A stretch of DNA of 7,819 nt, taken from Burkholderiales bacterium (GTDB lineage Bacteria > Pseudomonadota > Gammaproteobacteria > Burkholderiales > Burkholderiaceae). The stretch covers positions 1 through 7,819 of the forward strand of contig CANFNO010000113.1 in the NCBI GenBank assembly GCA_947447845.1. Reading direction: 5' to 3'. The stretch's first letter is position 1. Each line of letters begins with the position of its first letter. This document shows, piece by piece, positions 6,940 through 7,819 of the stretch. The notes beneath the pieces were generated by a model, which made no database searches, was not told the origin of the DNA, and worked only from the letters and a program-made list of their open reading frames with translations. Made by a program: the position numbers and the translations under genes.

Positions 6940-7782
6940 TCAGCGGGCGGCTTGTGCATCTGCCTCGGCCAGGAAGTTCCCGACCAGTTGCGTAAATCGC
7001 GCGGCGTGTTCAATTTGGGTCCAGTGGCCGCAGCGTCCGAACACATGCAACTGCGAGCGTTCAATCCAAGCGCTTAGCGTCAGCGAATTCGACAACGGCA
7101 GCACTTTGTCTTCGCGCCCATGGATGATCAGGGTTTCGTGCGGCAGCGCGCGGATGTCTTCCTCGCGGCTGGCCAGCGACTCGACCCCGTTTTGCCGGGG
7201 AGCCGGAAACATGCTCGCAAAGGCTTCCTGAAAACCGGGCTGGATGCTGGCCTTGTAACGCAGCTCGGCCAGCTCGTCGCTCATCAGCGAGCGGTCATAG
7301 GCAAAGATGTCGAGCAGCTTGCGCATGTTGGCAATCGACGGCTGATAGCCCCAGACGGCGTCCAGCCCCTCAGTGAGCGGGAAGGACACACCGGCCGAGC
7401 CCATCAGCACCAGGCGCCGCACGCGCGTGGGGTGGCGTATCGCCAACGCAAGGGCCAAGCCGCCGCCAAAGGAGTTGCCCACCAGATCGGCCTGTTCAAT
7501 CTTCAAGGCATCGAGCAGACCCACAGCCTGTGCCACCCAGGTGTCCATGTTGTAGTGCACACCGGTCGGCCGCTCGCTGTAGCCAAAGCCCACCATGTCG
7601 GGCGCTATGACCCGACGCCCGGTGGCCAGCACCGGAATCGTCAGGCGCCAGTTGGCCCAGGCGCTCACACCCGGACCGGAGCCGTGGATCAGCAATACCG
7701 GGAAACCAGTTCCGACATCGTGGTAGTTGGTAACAATGCCATTGGCAACAATGGACTTGCCGATCTCAGGGTTCTGCTGCAT
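6940..7782 (-). CDS. dmpD: 2-hydroxymuconic semialdehyde hydrolase, alpha/beta-hydrolase
   Basis: A C-C bond hydrolase of the meta-cleavage family, 280 residues from the ATG at 7782 (a TTG at 7785 adds one residue). It cleaves the yellow ring-fission product to 2-hydroxypenta-2,4-dienoate plus formate, or acetate from 3-methylcatechol. Numbered from that ATG: HGSGPG (33-38) is the oxyanion-hole loop, GNSFGG (102-107) holds nucleophile Ser104, HGREDKVLP holds Asp225, and RCGHWTQIEH holds His253. The length agrees with XylF and DmpD. It starts 10 bases after the stop of the probable dehydrogenase gene. The same family includes BphD, TesD, MhpC and CumD, which prefer other side chains; only context (4-OT and decarboxylase in the same operon) points to catechol and alkylcatechols. 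Confidence 0.9.
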   Translation of the reverse strand: MQQNPEIGKSIVANGIVTNYHDVGTGFPVLLIHGSGPGVSAWANWRLTIPVLATGRRVIAPDMVGFGYSERPTGVHYNMDTWVAQAVGLLDALKIEQADLVGNSFGGGLALALAIRHPTRVRRLVLMGSAGVSFPLTEGLDAVWGYQPSIANMRKLLDIFAYDRSLMSDELAELRYKASIQPGFQEAFASMFPAPRQNGVESLASREEDIRALPHETLIIHGREDKVLPLSNSLTLSAWIERSQLHVFGRCGHWTQIEHAARFTQLVGNFLAEADAQAAR

Positions 7783-7792
7783 CAACAGACTT

Positions 7793-7819
7793 TCAATACT
7801 TGATCATCACGTTGCGCAG
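7793..7819 (-). CDS. dmpC: 3' end of a probable 2-hydroxymuconic semialdehyde dehydrogenase gene
   Basis: The minus strand from the right edge reads LRNVMIKY followed by TGA (7795-7793). This resembles the C-terminal tail of aldehyde dehydrogenases of the XylG/DmpC type, which end in something like LxNVCIKL. The position directly before the hydrolase, with a 10-base gap, is where dmpC lies in dmp and xyl clusters. Eight codons are too few for certainty; the identity rests mostly on gene order. The enzyme would oxidise the semialdehyde to 2-hydroxymuconate for the tautomerase and decarboxylase. Confidence 0.5.
   Translation of the reverse strand: MRNVMIKY

Noticed and set aside
6029..7803. 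Plus-strand open frames of 400 and 227 residues opposite dmpE and dmpD.
   Set aside because: Both genes on the other strand carry complete catalytic motifs, and the antisense frames span their start and stop signals without ribosome binding sites or known domains.
1..7819. tRNA or rRNA genes, CRISPR arrays, insertion sequences, transposase fragments and attachment-site direct repeats.
   Set aside because: None was recognised by eye on either strand; a covariance-model and repeat search would be needed to exclude small RNAs fully.

Overview
The window looks like chromosomal DNA from a GC-rich betaproteobacterium, most likely Comamonadaceae-like (Rhodoferax, Polaromonas or Acidovorax relatives). 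This is judged from protein sequence style, codon use and gene order; no marker gene is present to fix the genus.

Left part, plus strand (1-1798): the 3' portion of a DUF2235 (Tle1-like) alpha/beta-hydrolase with a membrane-spanning C-terminus. Thirty-two bases later comes a small M15-type zinc peptidase resembling phage L-alanyl-D-glutamate endopeptidases. A putative phospholipase beside a putative peptidoglycan peptidase suggests envelope-attacking effectors or a lysis module. No secretion gene, phage gene or immunity gene is visible to settle which.

Middle, plus strand (1799-2970): a 215-base non-coding leader with a weak promoter-like element, then a REC-GGDEF response regulator. It should make cyclic di-GMP when phosphorylated; its GGEEF active site is intact but the usual inhibitory RxxD site is absent. 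A 137-base convergent gap (2971-3107) follows. It carries an inverted repeat but no clear poly-T terminator.

Right part, minus strand (3108-7819): the lower meta-cleavage pathway for catechols, in the order known from dmp and xyl clusters. Read in the direction of transcription it holds the last codons of a probable 2-hydroxymuconic semialdehyde dehydrogenase (dmpC), then dmpD (semialdehyde hydrolase), dmpE (2-hydroxypenta-2,4-dienoate hydratase), dmpF (acylating acetaldehyde dehydrogenase), dmpG (4-hydroxy-2-oxovalerate aldolase), dmpH (4-oxalocrotonate decarboxylase) and dmpI (4-oxalocrotonate tautomerase). Spacing is tight (10, 44, 19 and 17 bases, a 4-base ATGA overlap, then 21 bases), as in a single operon whose promoter lies beyond the right edge. 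Both branches for ring-fission product are represented: hydrolytic (DmpD) and oxidative (DmpC, DmpI, DmpH). They meet at 2-hydroxypenta-2,4-dienoate, which DmpE, DmpG and DmpF turn into pyruvate and acetyl-CoA (or propanoyl-CoA from methylated substrates). The ring-cleaving dioxygenase, upper pathway and regulator are outside the window.

The catabolic operon is a well-known system. The least explained part is the hydrolase/peptidase pair at the left edge. I see no RNA genes, insertion sequences, CRISPR arrays or clear attachment sites.
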